DNA from: Mycobacterium sp. Z3061
GTDB lineage: Bacteria; Actinomycetota; Actinomycetes; Mycobacteriales; Mycobacteriaceae
Direction of reading: 5' to 3'
Length of the DNA stretch: 64,000 bases
Assembly: GCF_031583025.1 (NCBI RefSeq)
Contig: NZ_CP134062.1
Span: 496,001 to 560,000 of the forward strand
The notes below the pieces were generated by a model that saw nothing but the letters and a program-made list of their open reading frames with translations, made no database searches and was not told the origin of the DNA. The position numbers and the translations under genes were made by a program. Below, in pieces: positions 1 through 7,971 of the stretch. The number at the start of each line of letters is the position of its first letter. The stretch's first letter is position 1.

Positions 1-144
1 CTTAAAGCCCGTCGCGGCCGTAGAACTTTGTCGCGGTCTGCTAACGATTGGGATTCGGCCCCGAGACCCGTCGTCGTGGTCACTATCGGGTAACGAAAGG
101 CCACCGGAAAGGCATCGCTGTCTTCCCGTCCGGCAACGAATGCG
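1..144. other. left-edge non-coding stretch
   Basis: No convincing gene is seen here. The stretch lies downstream of the ABC permease stop. It may hold the end of that operon and the start of whatever lies further left, but no recognisable promoter or terminator was found. Confidence 0.4.
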
Positions 145-1056
145 CTAGGCGACCAGCCGACGCAAAAACGTTGACGCCGTGATGATCCCGACAATCGGCG
201 CCAGCACCAGCACGATGACGTCCGCGAGGTGGAACGGGGTGCCGATCAGCAGCGCGCGCAGCACGTCGACCTCGTAACTGAGCGGGTTGACCTTACTCAG
301 TGCGTGCAACCAGCCGGGCATCACATCAACGGGATACAGCGCGTTGGACGCGAAGAACAAGGGCATGGTGATGGCCTGGCCGATGCCCATCAATCGATCG
401 CGGTTGCGCACCAGGCCGGCCAAAGTCATTGACAGGCAGGCGAAGAACGCGGCACCGAGCATGACGGCGGCCATCGCGCCCAGAATCCGCAGCGGATTGA
501 CGGTCAGTCCGATGCCCATCGCGTAGGCCAGTGCCAGCACGCCGACGACCTGCGCCACCGACCGCACACCGGCCGCGAACGACTTGCCGGTGATCAGGGC
601 CGACGCCGGCGCGGGTGTGACCATCAGCTTCGCCAGGACACCTGAGTCGCGGTCCCAGATGATCTGGATGCCATAGAAAATCGAGATGAACAGCGCCGAC
701 TGGGCGATGATCCCCGGCGCCAGAAACGCCTGATAGGACACGTTGCCGGTGTCGATGACACGCAGGTGGCTGAACGTGGTGCCGAAGATCAGCAGCCATA
801 GCGCGGGCTGCACCATCCGCATTACCAGCTCGGTCCGGTCGTGCCGCAACTTCTGCAATTCCACGATCGCGAACGCGCCGACGCGGCTCAATGTTGCTCT
901 GGCTCTGTCCAATCCGTGCGGAGCGCGGACCAGATCGACGGTATGCGGGTGGGTGTGATCAACCGACACGGCGAGCAACCCTTCTGGCGGAACGGATTTG
1001 ACGGATGTCGGCGGCGTCGTCGGTGAGGCCGGTTGCCGAGTAATGGCGGAAGACAT
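145..1056 (-). CDS. ABC-2 type transporter permease, DrrB-like
   Basis: Predicted membrane subunit of a drug or lipid exporter that pairs with the ATPase encoded just upstream. The protein is 303 residues from ATG. It has a hydrophilic N-terminus and about six hydrophobic segments from residue 85 onward, and it contains a conserved ABC-2 type region (NPLSYEVDVLRALL) near residue 255. The ATG start overlaps the ATPase gene by 98 bp. A GTG at 969 gives a 274-residue protein with only 11 bp of overlap and is a serious alternative, because the first 30 residues are low-complexity. It is the last gene of a three-gene operon with a MarR regulator. The family exports daunorubicin-like drugs or lipids such as PDIM; the substrate here is unknown. 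Confidence 0.85.
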   Translation of the reverse strand: MSSAITRQPASPTTPPTSVKSVPPEGLLAVSVDHTHPHTVDLVRAPHGLDRARATLSRVGAFAIVELQKLRHDRTELVMRMVQPALWLLIFGTTFSHLRVIDTGNVSYQAFLAPGIIAQSALFISIFYGIQIIWDRDSGVLAKLMVTPAPASALITGKSFAAGVRSVAQVVGVLALAYAMGIGLTVNPLRILGAMAAVMLGAAFFACLSMTLAGLVRNRDRLMGIGQAITMPLFFASNALYPVDVMPGWLHALSKVNPLSYEVDVLRALLIGTPFHLADVIVLVLAPIVGIITASTFLRRLVA

Positions 1057-1759
1057 CTTCGAGGGTGGCCTCCGGCGACACGGTCGCCTTCAACTCCTCG
1101 GGGGTTCCCACCGCCTGCAGCGCACCGTGATGCATCAGCGCGACCCGGTCGCACAGCGCGTCCGCCTCTTCCATGTAATGGGTGGTCAGCAGGACGGTCA
1201 TGCCGAACTGCTCCTGCATCTTGCGGACCTGCGTCCACACACCGTCGCGTGCGATCGGATCCAGGCCGACGGTCGGTTCGTCCAGCACCAGCAGCGAGGG
1301 CCGGTTGACCAGGGCCTGGGCCACCTCGAGCCGACGCACCATACCCCCGGAGTAGCTCGATGCCAGCTTGTCGGCGACATCGAGCAGATCCATTGCCGCC
1401 AATGCCTGCTCAACGCGCTGGGTGCGCTCCGCGCGCGGGACGCCGTACAGCCGGGCGAACCACGTCACGTTCTGCCGGCCGGTCAACGCTGTCTCGATCG
1501 AAAGTTGTTGCGGCACATAACCGATGTTGCTGCGGATGTCGATCGTCTGGCTCCGCGCGTCCAGCCCGAAGACGCGCAGTTCGCCGTGCTGGACCGGTGC
1601 CAGCGTGGTCAGCACCCGCACCACTGTGGTCTTGCCGGCGCCATTGGGGCCCAACAGGCCCATCGTCTCGCCGGGGTGCACCGTGAAAGTCACATCGTCG
1701 ACGGCCGTGTGCTGGCCGTAACGATAGGTCAGGTGCCGGCAGTCAATCGCCTCGGTCAT
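959..1759 (-). CDS. ABC transporter ATP-binding protein, DrrA-like
   Basis: Cytoplasmic ATPase that powers the neighbouring permease. From ATG at 1759 it has a Walker A motif GPNGAGKTT near residues 37-45, a signature SYSGG near 135, a Walker B LLVLDEPTVGLD near 155 and an H-loop LLTTHYMEE near 190. These are all the residues needed for ATP hydrolysis. The start at 1759 forms an ATGA overlap with the MarR stop and has an AGGAG eight bases upstream. An ATG at 1765 is the alternative. The C-terminal tail of about 40 residues past the nucleotide-binding core is typical of the DrrA/CcmA class. The fused regulator-ATPase-permease order suggests an inducible efflux system. Confidence 0.93.
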   Translation of the reverse strand: MTEAIDCRHLTYRYGQHTAVDDVTFTVHPGETMGLLGPNGAGKTTVVRVLTTLAPVQHGELRVFGLDARSQTIDIRSNIGYVPQQLSIETALTGRQNVTWFARLYGVPRAERTQRVEQALAAMDLLDVADKLASSYSGGMVRRLEVAQALVNRPSLLVLDEPTVGLDPIARDGVWTQVRKMQEQFGMTVLLTTHYMEEADALCDRVALMHHGALQAVGTPEELKATVSPEATLEDVFRHYSATGLTDDAADIRQIRSARRVARRVG

Positions 1760-2217
1760 GTGCATCGCTCCTGCAGCTTCCTGGTCATCTCCTCGAGCAC
1801 CTCCAGCCCCTTGGCCAATACCCCGATCTGGTGGTCGTCAAGCTCGTCGAGCAGGTCGTGGAGGACCGCCCGGCGTGTGGCCGCGGTCGCGTCCATCACC
1901 TGCTGCGCCGAATCGGTCAGCCGCAACCGGCTCACCCGCCGGTCCGCCGGGTCCGCGGTCCTTTCCAGCAGTCCCGCGCAGGACAGCTTCGACACCAGGG
2001 TGGAGGCGGTGTTGGGCACCAGGCCCAACTCGGCGGCTGCGACGCTCACCGACACTCCTGGGCGCCGCGAGACCAGGCGCAACAGCTCGGCCTGCGATTC
2101 GGAGAGCTGGCCGGCCGGGTAGCCGGTGCCGGCTGCTCGCCGCAGCTGACGGCGGAACCTGCCCAGGATCCGCGGCACGTCGGCGGACAGATCGGTCTTC
2201 GCGGTGTTCGTAGTCAC
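1756..2217 (-). CDS. MarR family transcriptional regulator
   Basis: A 153-residue winged-helix regulator with a GTG start. The core around residues 40-105 contains the MarR pattern of recognition helix (AAAELGLVPNTASTLVSKL) followed by the wing (DPADRRVSRLRLTDS). It is the first gene of the MarR-ATPase-permease operon and overlaps the ATPase by four bases. A perfect inverted repeat lies directly upstream at 2228-2250 across a TATTAT -10-like element. This points to autorepression, with the exporter as the regulated target. The inducing ligand cannot be told from sequence. Confidence 0.92.
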   Translation of the reverse strand: MTTNTAKTDLSADVPRILGRFRRQLRRAAGTGYPAGQLSESQAELLRLVSRRPGVSVSVAAAELGLVPNTASTLVSKLSCAGLLERTADPADRRVSRLRLTDSAQQVMDATAATRRAVLHDLLDELDDHQIGVLAKGLEVLEEMTRKLQERCT

Positions 2218-2225
2218 TTCAGCCC

Positions 2226-2250
2226 ATAATAGCTCTGTAGGCGAGCTATT
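2226..2250 (-). promoter_or_regulatory. MarR operator with overlapping -10 element
   Basis: Perfect inverted repeat with 8-bp arms: AATAGCTC at 2228-2235 and GAGCTATT at 2243-2250, separated by 7 bp. On the minus strand a TATTAT hexamer (2231-2226) overlaps the proximal arm and sits eight bases before the MarR GTG, so the mRNA may be leaderless. The distal arm overlaps the TAG stop of the upstream glxA-like gene. Confidence 0.65.
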
Positions 2251-3187
2251 TATTCCTGCGCATTACTTGACGCAAGGCCGATGCCGAGTTGTAGCCGACC
2301 ATCCCGGCGACCTGCTCGAGGCTCAGGGAGGTCGTCCGGCGCAGGTGGCGGGCCTGTTCGAGCCGGATGCGTTGCAGCAACGCGTACGGGGTGACGCCCA
2401 GGTTCTGGCGAACCCGTCGCTCCAGCGTGCGCCGGGTGGTGCCCAGTTCGAGGGCGGCCGAGGCGATGTCGACGTTGCCGGCGAGGTTGTTGCGGACCCA
2501 TGCCTCGAAGTCGACGACAAGTCGGTCGGTGGTGGCCAGATACGTTTGTGCGGCTCCGGCACTGGACGCCGGGCGACGGTCGAAAAGCAGAATGGCGGCC
2601 GTCGCATCGGCCAGCTGGGGGCTGATGCCCGCAACGATGTGCATCGCGAGATCGATGTGCGCGAATGCGGCGCCCGCCGTCGTCACTGAACCGTCGGCGA
2701 CCACCATGCGTGACATGTCCAGCCTGACCCGGGGGAAGCGGCGCGCAAACTCGTCGGCGAGCCACCAACTCGTCGTCGCGTGGCGCTCGTCGAGGACACC
2801 GGCGTCGGCGAGCACGAACGTCCCCGTACACGCCGCGGCGACCGGACGGCCGGACCGTGCCCAGTCGCGGACCGCCGCACGCGCTGCCCGGACTTCGTTG
2901 CGCATCAGGGCATCGACGACGCCCGCCGGCGTATTCATCGTGAGCGCAGGCACCACCAGCAGATCCAGCCCGCTCATCGCGTCATCGTCGATGGTGAGGT
3001 CCACCGGAACCATGAGACCGCCTGCGGTAGACACTGGCGCGCGATCGATTCCGACGGTGGCGATTCTGATCTCGGCGATCTCGGTGTCCACCTGTTGCCG
3101 CGCGGTGTTGGCGCCGCGGATGACATCGGTGATGGTGACCAGCCCACTGGCCCAGCAGCCGGGCAACGCCATCACTCCGATGAACAT
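2246..3187 (-). CDS. GlxA family transcriptional regulator (DJ-1/PfpI plus AraC HTH)
   Basis: The N-terminal half (about residues 1-170) is a DJ-1/PfpI-like domain. It has the family's conserved cysteine context (AAACTGTFVLADAGVL) and the ATTSWWLADEFARRFP stretch. The C-terminal part is an AraC/XylS double helix-turn-helix (GTTRRTLERRVRQNLG, then RLEQARHLRRTT). The protein is 313 residues from ATG 3187. It stops soon after the second recognition helix (VGYNSASALRQVMRRNK), so it lacks the 10-20 residues that usually close an AraC domain. It diverges from the CrtC-like gene across 60 bp that contain two direct repeats. The likely role is sensing a small molecule and controlling that neighbour. 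Confidence 0.88.
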   Translation of the reverse strand: MFIGVMALPGCWASGLVTITDVIRGANTARQQVDTEIAEIRIATVGIDRAPVSTAGGLMVPVDLTIDDDAMSGLDLLVVPALTMNTPAGVVDALMRNEVRAARAAVRDWARSGRPVAAACTGTFVLADAGVLDERHATTSWWLADEFARRFPRVRLDMSRMVVADGSVTTAGAAFAHIDLAMHIVAGISPQLADATAAILLFDRRPASSAGAAQTYLATTDRLVVDFEAWVRNNLAGNVDIASAALELGTTRRTLERRVRQNLGVTPYALLQRIRLEQARHLRRTTSLSLEQVAGMVGYNSASALRQVMRRNK

Positions 3188-3215
3188 GTCGCAAATGCTA
3201 TGCGAAATGTCGCAA
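3186..3215. promoter_or_regulatory. paired direct repeats, likely AraC-type operator
   Basis: The 9-mer ATGTCGCAA occurs at 3186-3194 and again at 3207-3215, spaced 21 bp (two helical turns). This is the usual arrangement for AraC-family dimers. On the minus strand a TAGCAT -10-like hexamer (3200-3195) lies between them, eight bases from the regulator's ATG. The site can serve both divergent genes. Confidence 0.55.
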
Positions 3216-3247
3216 TCGCGACTGCCGTGGCGCTTAGCGTCGGGCGC

Positions 3248-4357
3248 ATGACTTTTCCGGAAAACCACGCGGTGATCGGCCGCGACTCACGCCACTATGA
3301 GCGACTCGGATTGAGCCACAACGAGATTGAATCATGGGAGGACGGTTGGCGGACCGGCGCCACGGTCGGCACCCATGGCACCTTCGAATGGTGGTACTTC
3401 GACGCCCACCTGGATGACGGGTCGACGGTGACGGTGGAGATGCACACCAAGCCGCCCTTCGTCTCTCCCAAGGCCCCGCTGACGCCGTTCGTTCTGTTGA
3501 CCATCACAACGGCCGACGGGGAACGGACGGACCGCGCCATGACCGCCGACGCCGATTCGTTCGCGGCGTCGGTGGCCGACTGCGATGTCCGGATTGGCGC
3601 GAACACCTTCCGCCGCAACGCCGACGGCTACCAGATCCATATCGAAATAGAGGACATACGAGCCGATTTCACGCTGCGTCCGGAAGTGCCGCCGTGGCGG
3701 CCGGCCAGCGGTCACGTCTTTTTCGGCGCCCGGGAGCAGCACTACATCGCCTGGTTGCCGATGGCGGCCCGGGGCGACGTGCGGGCGGCGATCAGCGTGG
3801 CCGGGCAACTGCGCGAACTCACCGGCACCGGGTACCACGATCACAACTGGGGCAACGTGGCTCCGCGCAAAGTCCTCGATCACTGGTATTGGGGACGGGC
3901 CCGGCTCGGTGAATACACGGTGGTGTCACTGATGTTCGTCAGCCACCGTTATTACGACAATGCGCCGCTCCCGGCGATGATGGTGGCGCGGGGTGACGAG
4001 ATCATCGCCTCGGCGGTCGGCGCAGACGCGATCGGCTTCACCGCAGCCGATGTCATGACCCATGCCGGGACCGGTATTCCCGTCGCCCATCGGCTCGAGT
4101 ACTCGGTGGCGGCCGGCGCCCACGCCTTCCGGGTGACGTTCCGCCAGCGGCAGGAGGTGTCCACACTCGACTTCGGTCCCGCGGGTGCGTATCTCCGCTT
4201 CCGGGGTGAGGTGACGGTCGAGCACAGTCACGATGGCGTCGTGGACACCGCGAGCGGCACGGCGCTGTGGGAACTGTTGTATTTCGGCGAGCGGGCGACG
4301 GCACCCGAGGTTCGTCCGGTGAACGCAGCCGGGATGCTGATCGGGCATCAAGCCTGA
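3248..4357 (+). CDS. CrtC/AttH-like (carotenoid hydratase-type lipocalin) protein
   Basis: A 369-residue protein of the CrtC/AttH family, whose members include carotenoid 1,2-hydratases and secondary-metabolite enzymes. The hallmark FEWWYFDAHL is at residues 47-56, and a second conserved block GTGYHDHNWGN lies near residue 195 at the start of the second barrel. There is no signal peptide. The start at ATG 3248 was chosen because the family N-terminus (RLGLSHNEIESWEDGWRTG) begins shortly after it. No carotenoid genes lie nearby, so a carotenoid substrate is not implied. Divergent placement from the GlxA-type regulator suggests control by it. The stop is separated by one base from the convergent phosphoesterase. 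Confidence 0.82.
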   Translation: MTFPENHAVIGRDSRHYERLGLSHNEIESWEDGWRTGATVGTHGTFEWWYFDAHLDDGSTVTVEMHTKPPFVSPKAPLTPFVLLTITTADGERTDRAMTADADSFAASVADCDVRIGANTFRRNADGYQIHIEIEDIRADFTLRPEVPPWRPASGHVFFGAREQHYIAWLPMAARGDVRAAISVAGQLRELTGTGYHDHNWGNVAPRKVLDHWYWGRARLGEYTVVSLMFVSHRYYDNAPLPAMMVARGDEIIASAVGADAIGFTAADVMTHAGTGIPVAHRLEYSVAAGAHAFRVTFRQRQEVSTLDFGPAGAYLRFRGEVTVEHSHDGVVDTASGTALWELLYFGERATAPEVRPVNAAGMLIGHQA

Positions 4358-4358
4358 A

Positions 4359-4847
4359 CTACAGCCGGCGCAACGTCACGTCCACGGCCGCGTGCTCAAT
4401 CGTTGCGGTCATGTAGGTACAGTGCGGCTGCCTGCGGCGATCCGTCGGCGAACCCGGATTGAGCAGCCGCAGTCCGGTCGTTGTCGTGGTGTCCCACGGG
4501 ATGTGGCTGTGGCCGAACACCAGCACGTCGGTGTCGGGATACAGCCGCGACATCCGCGCGTCGCGGCCCGCTGCGCCGCCTGTCTCGTGCACCACCGTGA
4601 AGCGCAGCCCGGCCAGGTCCGCGTCCGCGCGTTCGGGCAGCCGCGCGCGCAACTCGTCACCGTCGTTGTTGCCCCAGCACGCGATCAACCGGTTGGACCG
4701 CGCCTCGAGCCTGTCCAACAGGTCCGGCGTCACCCAGTCACCGGCGTGGATGACGACGTCAGCCGTGGCGACCTCGTCCCAGACCTGCGCGGGCAGGTCT
4801 TTGGCGCGTTTTGGGACGTGGGTGTCGGTGATCAGAAGGAGCCGCAT
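4359..4847 (-). CDS. YfcE/MJ0936-type metallophosphoesterase
   Basis: A small cytoplasmic calcineurin-like phosphoesterase of 162 residues. All metal-binding motifs are visible: DTH near residue 8, GDW near 37, GNND near 60 and GHSH near 112. These place two divalent metals for phosphodiester hydrolysis. Proteins of this size often act on simple phosphodiesters in vitro, and the physiological substrate is unknown. It converges with the CrtC-like gene and diverges from htdZ with only 45 bp between start codons. Confidence 0.9.
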   Translation of the reverse strand: MRLLLITDTHVPKRAKDLPAQVWDEVATADVVIHAGDWVTPDLLDRLEARSNRLIACWGNNDGDELRARLPERADADLAGLRFTVVHETGGAAGRDARMSRLYPDTDVLVFGHSHIPWDTTTTTGLRLLNPGSPTDRRRQPHCTYMTATIEHAAVDVTLRRL

Positions 4848-4892
4848 AAGTTCTATGCATACCCGGGCGCCATCAGGATCAGAGGAGAGACC

Positions 4893-5348
4893 ATGCGCAC
4901 CTTCGAGTCAGTCGCCGACCTCGCCGCCGCAGCGGGGGAAACCATCGGCCAGAGCGACTGGGTGACGATCAGCCAGGAAGAGGTCAACCTGTTCGCCGAC
5001 GCGACCGGTGACCACCAGTGGATCCACGTCGACCCGGAGAGGGCCGCCAAGGGGCCGTTCGGGACCACCATCGCCCATGGGTTCATGACCCTGTCGCTGC
5101 TCCCGCGGCTGCAGCACGACATGTACACCGTCAAGGGCATCAAACTGGCAATCAACTACGGCCTCAACAAAGTTCGCTTCCCGGCGCCGGTGCCGGTGGG
5201 GTCGCGGGTACGTGCGACAAGTTCGCTGGTCAGCGTCGACGACGTCGGTAACGGGGCCGTGCAGGCGATTGTTTCGACGACCGTCGAGATCGACGGCTCA
5301 CCCAAGCCGGCGTGCGTGGCCGAAAGCATCGTCCGCTACATCACCTGA
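4893..5348 (+). CDS. htdZ: (R)-specific enoyl-CoA hydratase HtdZ (Rv0130-like)
   Basis: A single-hotdog MaoC/NodN-type hydratase of 151 residues, the same length as M. tuberculosis Rv0130. It hydrates trans-2-enoyl-CoA to (R)-3-hydroxyacyl-CoA. The hydratase motif is visible near residues 40-60 as ATGDHQWIHVDPERA followed by GPFGTTIAHGFMTL, with the catalytic Asp and His of this fold. The start was set by an AGGAGAG ribosome site eight bases upstream of ATG 4893 and by the recalled Rv0130 N-terminus (MRTFESVADLAAAAGE), which matches exactly. It is followed by a hairpin repeat and the convergent fadE1-like gene, the M. tuberculosis order. Confidence 0.95.
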   Translation: MRTFESVADLAAAAGETIGQSDWVTISQEEVNLFADATGDHQWIHVDPERAAKGPFGTTIAHGFMTLSLLPRLQHDMYTVKGIKLAINYGLNKVRFPAPVPVGSRVRATSSLVSVDDVGNGAVQAIVSTTVEIDGSPKPACVAESIVRYIT

Positions 5349-5352
5349 CCCT

Positions 5353-5439
5353 CGCGAGCAGACGGCCACCTCCCTTGCGCGAGCAGACACAAACTCGCAC
5401 GCGGAAGCCCGAAATAGTGCGACTTCGCGTCTGCTCGCG
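5353..5439. repeat. dispersed inverted repeat, family A copy 1
   Basis: The main hairpin has arms at 5378-5400 and 5417-5439 that match at 20 of 23 positions, each built on CGCGAGCAGAC and its complement GTCTGCTCGCG. A further half-arm lies at 5353-5364. The same element occurs at 51244-51305. Here it lies between two convergent genes and could act as a bidirectional terminator. Confidence 0.75.
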
Positions 5440-5453
5440 GGGAACGGCGACCC

Positions 5454-6800
5454 CTAGAACTCGGCGATGGAGTGCTCCAGCCGGGCGGCCAGCCGGGCCT
5501 CCGCTTCCGCTTTGCGCGTCGGGATGTGCTGGGACGGGAAAGGTGTTGTCACGGGCTGATATTCGCGTAGGGTGCGACGGGCCACGGTCATCTTGTGCAA
5601 CTCGGTCGCGCCGTCGGCGATGCCCAGCGACTCGGCGGCCACCAGCATCTTGACGAACGGCATCTCGTCGGACACCCCGAGCGCGCCGTGCAGGTGCAGG
5701 GCGCGCTGCGCGACATCGTGCAGCACCTGAGGCATCGCGACCTTCACTGCCGCGATGTCGCGACGCACCTTCTGGTAGTCGTGGTGTTTGTCGATCAGCC
5801 ACGCGGTGCGCAGCACCAGCAGCCGGAACTGCTCGATCTGGATCCAGCTGTCGGCGATCTTCTCCTGGGTCATCTGGAAGTCGGACAGCCGCCCGTGCCG
5901 GGTCTGACGGGACACGGCGCGCTCACACATCATGTCAAAGGCCCGGCGCGCCAGCGCGATTGTGCGCATCGCGTGATGGATGCGGCCGCCACCGAGGCGG
6001 GTCTGCGCGATCATGAACGCCTGCCCCTCGCCGCCGAGGACATGATCGGCGGGCACCCGCACGTCGCGATAGCGAACGTAGCCGTGGGTGGCGCGCTTGG
6101 ATGATTCGGCTCCCACGCCTACGTTACGGATGATCTCGATGCCGGGCGTCTCGGCCGGCACGATGAACAACGACATCTTCTCGTACGTGCGGCCCTCCGG
6201 GTTCGTGACGGCCATGACGATGAAGAACGACGCATGTTTGGCGTTGGTGGAGAACCACTTCTCGCCGTTGATGATCCAGTCGTCTCCGTCACGGGTGGCC
6301 GAGGTGACGAACAGCCCCGGGTCCGAACCACCCTGCGGTTCGGTCATCGAATAGCAGGAGGTGATTTCACCGTCCAGCAACGGCTGCAGGTAACGCGCCT
6401 TCTGCTGCTCGGTGCCGAACAGGGCCAGGATCTCGGCGTTGCCCGAATCCGGTGCCTGACAACCGAATACCGACGGCGCCCAGCGGGAACGCCCGAGAAT
6501 CTCGTTGAGCAGCGCCAGTTTGACCTGACCGAAGCCCTGCCCGCCGAGTTCGGGACGCAGGTGGGCGGCCCACAGTCCCTGCTCCTTGACCCGCTGCTGC
6601 AACGGCCGCAGGACCGCCATCATCTCGGCGTTCTGCTTGTCGTACGGGTCCAGCGCAACGAGATCGAGCGGTTCGAGTTCCTCGACCATGAATTTCTCGA
6701 CCCAGTCCAGCTTTGCCTGGTATTCCGGGTCCGTTTCGAAATCCCACACGGTTGGCCACCGTTCCCCGGCGCAGCGTCGCGCCGGCATCGTTTGAGTCAC
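5454..6800 (-). CDS. fadE1: acyl-CoA dehydrogenase, FadE1-like (Rv0131c)
   Basis: FAD enzyme of 448 residues that catalyses alpha,beta-dehydrogenation of acyl-CoA. It has the flavin-binding signature CYSMTEPQGGSDPG near residue 155, the acyl-CoA dehydrogenase middle domain (GEKWFSTNAKHASFFIVM), and the C-terminal helical block ending ADGATELHKMTVARRTL. It sits between htdZ and an Rv0132c-like gene, as in M. tuberculosis. The first 15 residues before VWDFETDPEYQAKLDWVEKF look dispensable, so a later start is possible. The distance to the downstream partner gene is only 12 bp, so it is probably cotranscribed behind the F420 enzyme. Confidence 0.92.
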   Translation of the reverse strand: MTQTMPARRCAGERWPTVWDFETDPEYQAKLDWVEKFMVEELEPLDLVALDPYDKQNAEMMAVLRPLQQRVKEQGLWAAHLRPELGGQGFGQVKLALLNEILGRSRWAPSVFGCQAPDSGNAEILALFGTEQQKARYLQPLLDGEITSCYSMTEPQGGSDPGLFVTSATRDGDDWIINGEKWFSTNAKHASFFIVMAVTNPEGRTYEKMSLFIVPAETPGIEIIRNVGVGAESSKRATHGYVRYRDVRVPADHVLGGEGQAFMIAQTRLGGGRIHHAMRTIALARRAFDMMCERAVSRQTRHGRLSDFQMTQEKIADSWIQIEQFRLLVLRTAWLIDKHHDYQKVRRDIAAVKVAMPQVLHDVAQRALHLHGALGVSDEMPFVKMLVAAESLGIADGATELHKMTVARRTLREYQPVTTPFPSQHIPTRKAEAEARLAARLEHSIAEF

Positions 6801-6812
6801 ATCATCGTAGGA

Positions 6813-7895
6813 TCAGCGCAGTTTTGGCAGCACGCTGGTGCGGTAGAACTCGATCGCGGCCGCGGGATCTTCCTGCGGGAAGTGCAGAAACGGCACCGCG
6901 CCCGCGTCGAGAACCGATTGCACAGCCTTGATGTGGGTGGCGGGGTCGGTGCCCACCGCCCAGTTGGCCAGCACCTTGTCCGTGGGGTTCGAGTCGGCGG
7001 CGCGCTGGATCTCGACGGGGTTGGGCTGATCGACGGCGCCGGCGGTGAATCGCCACAGGGCCGCGGCGCGCGCCGCCGTCGCACCGTCCCCGACGACGGC
7101 GAACAACTCGGCACGCTTGCCCAGGGTGGCCGGGTTGCGGCCGGCCTGCTGTGCGCCCGCGTTGAAAGCGGCCAGTAGCTCGGCGTTCTTGATGTCAGGA
7201 GCCTGAGCGATCCACCCGTCGCCGTGTCGGCCGGCCAGGGTGGCGCTCCTGGGTCCGCCGGCGGCGACGAAGATCGGCGGTGGCGCCGGCGGCGCGTCGT
7301 ACAACTTCAGCGAATTGGTCTGAAAGTACTTTCCCGCGAACGAGATTCGCTCACCGCTCCACAGCTGGCGGATCAGGTCGATCGCCTCCACCAACCGGTC
7401 GTGGCGTTCGACGTAGTTGCCGTAGGTGTTGGTGGCGGCCTGCTCGTTGAGTCGCTCGCCGGTGCCCACGCCCAGAAACACCCGCCCCGGACTCAGGATG
7501 GCCAGCGACGCGAACGCCTGTGCCACCGTTGCCGGATGGTAGCGATAGGTCGGGCAGGTCACCCCGGTGCCGAAGGAGATCGCGCTTGTGCTGTTTCCCA
7601 CCAGTGCCAGCGTCAGCCACGGGAACATGGAGTGGCCCTGGTTGTCCTGCCAGGGCTGGAGATGATCGCTGGCCCAGACATATTGGAAACCGGCCCGTTC
7701 GGCCGCCTGCGCCTGCGCGACCAGCTGATCGGTGCGGAACTGCTCATGCGACAACACGAATCCGACACCCCGCGGCTGCGCCGGACCTGCCGGGGCGTTG
7801 CCGCCGCGGGACTGACAACCCGACAGACCGGTGGCTGCGGCGATGCCGACCCCGGCGGCCAGCTGCGCCACGCCCCGTCTCGAGATACCGGTCAT
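6813..7895 (-). CDS. fgd2: exported F420-dependent hydroxymycolic acid dehydrogenase-like lipoprotein (Rv0132c/Fgd2)
   Basis: A luciferase-like, F420-dependent oxidoreductase of 360 residues. In M. tuberculosis the counterpart oxidises hydroxymycolic acids to ketomycolic acids and is exported by Tat. The N-terminus here is a Tat signal (SRRGVAQLAAG) ending in a lipobox (LSGC, residues 24-27), so it should be a lipid-anchored, folded-exported protein. The catalytic domain starts near residue 40. It contains the typical SFGTGVTCPTYRYHPATVAQ and FLGVGTGERLNE stretches that line the F420 pocket. It is followed 12 bp later by the fadE1-like gene. Confidence 0.9.
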   Translation of the reverse strand: MTGISRRGVAQLAAGVGIAAATGLSGCQSRGGNAPAGPAQPRGVGFVLSHEQFRTDQLVAQAQAAERAGFQYVWASDHLQPWQDNQGHSMFPWLTLALVGNSTSAISFGTGVTCPTYRYHPATVAQAFASLAILSPGRVFLGVGTGERLNEQAATNTYGNYVERHDRLVEAIDLIRQLWSGERISFAGKYFQTNSLKLYDAPPAPPPIFVAAGGPRSATLAGRHGDGWIAQAPDIKNAELLAAFNAGAQQAGRNPATLGKRAELFAVVGDGATAARAAALWRFTAGAVDQPNPVEIQRAADSNPTDKVLANWAVGTDPATHIKAVQSVLDAGAVPFLHFPQEDPAAAIEFYRTSVLPKLR

Positions 7896-7971
7896 CGCAT
7901 CCGAATACCCTTGCCCCTCGTCGTCACACCTTCATGCAAGAGGCTGGCGCGCCCCGCGCGACGCACCTACC

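Noticed and set aside
3248-4357. A carotenoid biosynthesis cluster around the CrtC-like gene
   Set aside because: No crtB, crtI or other carotenoid genes flank it, and the CrtC/AttH family is broad.
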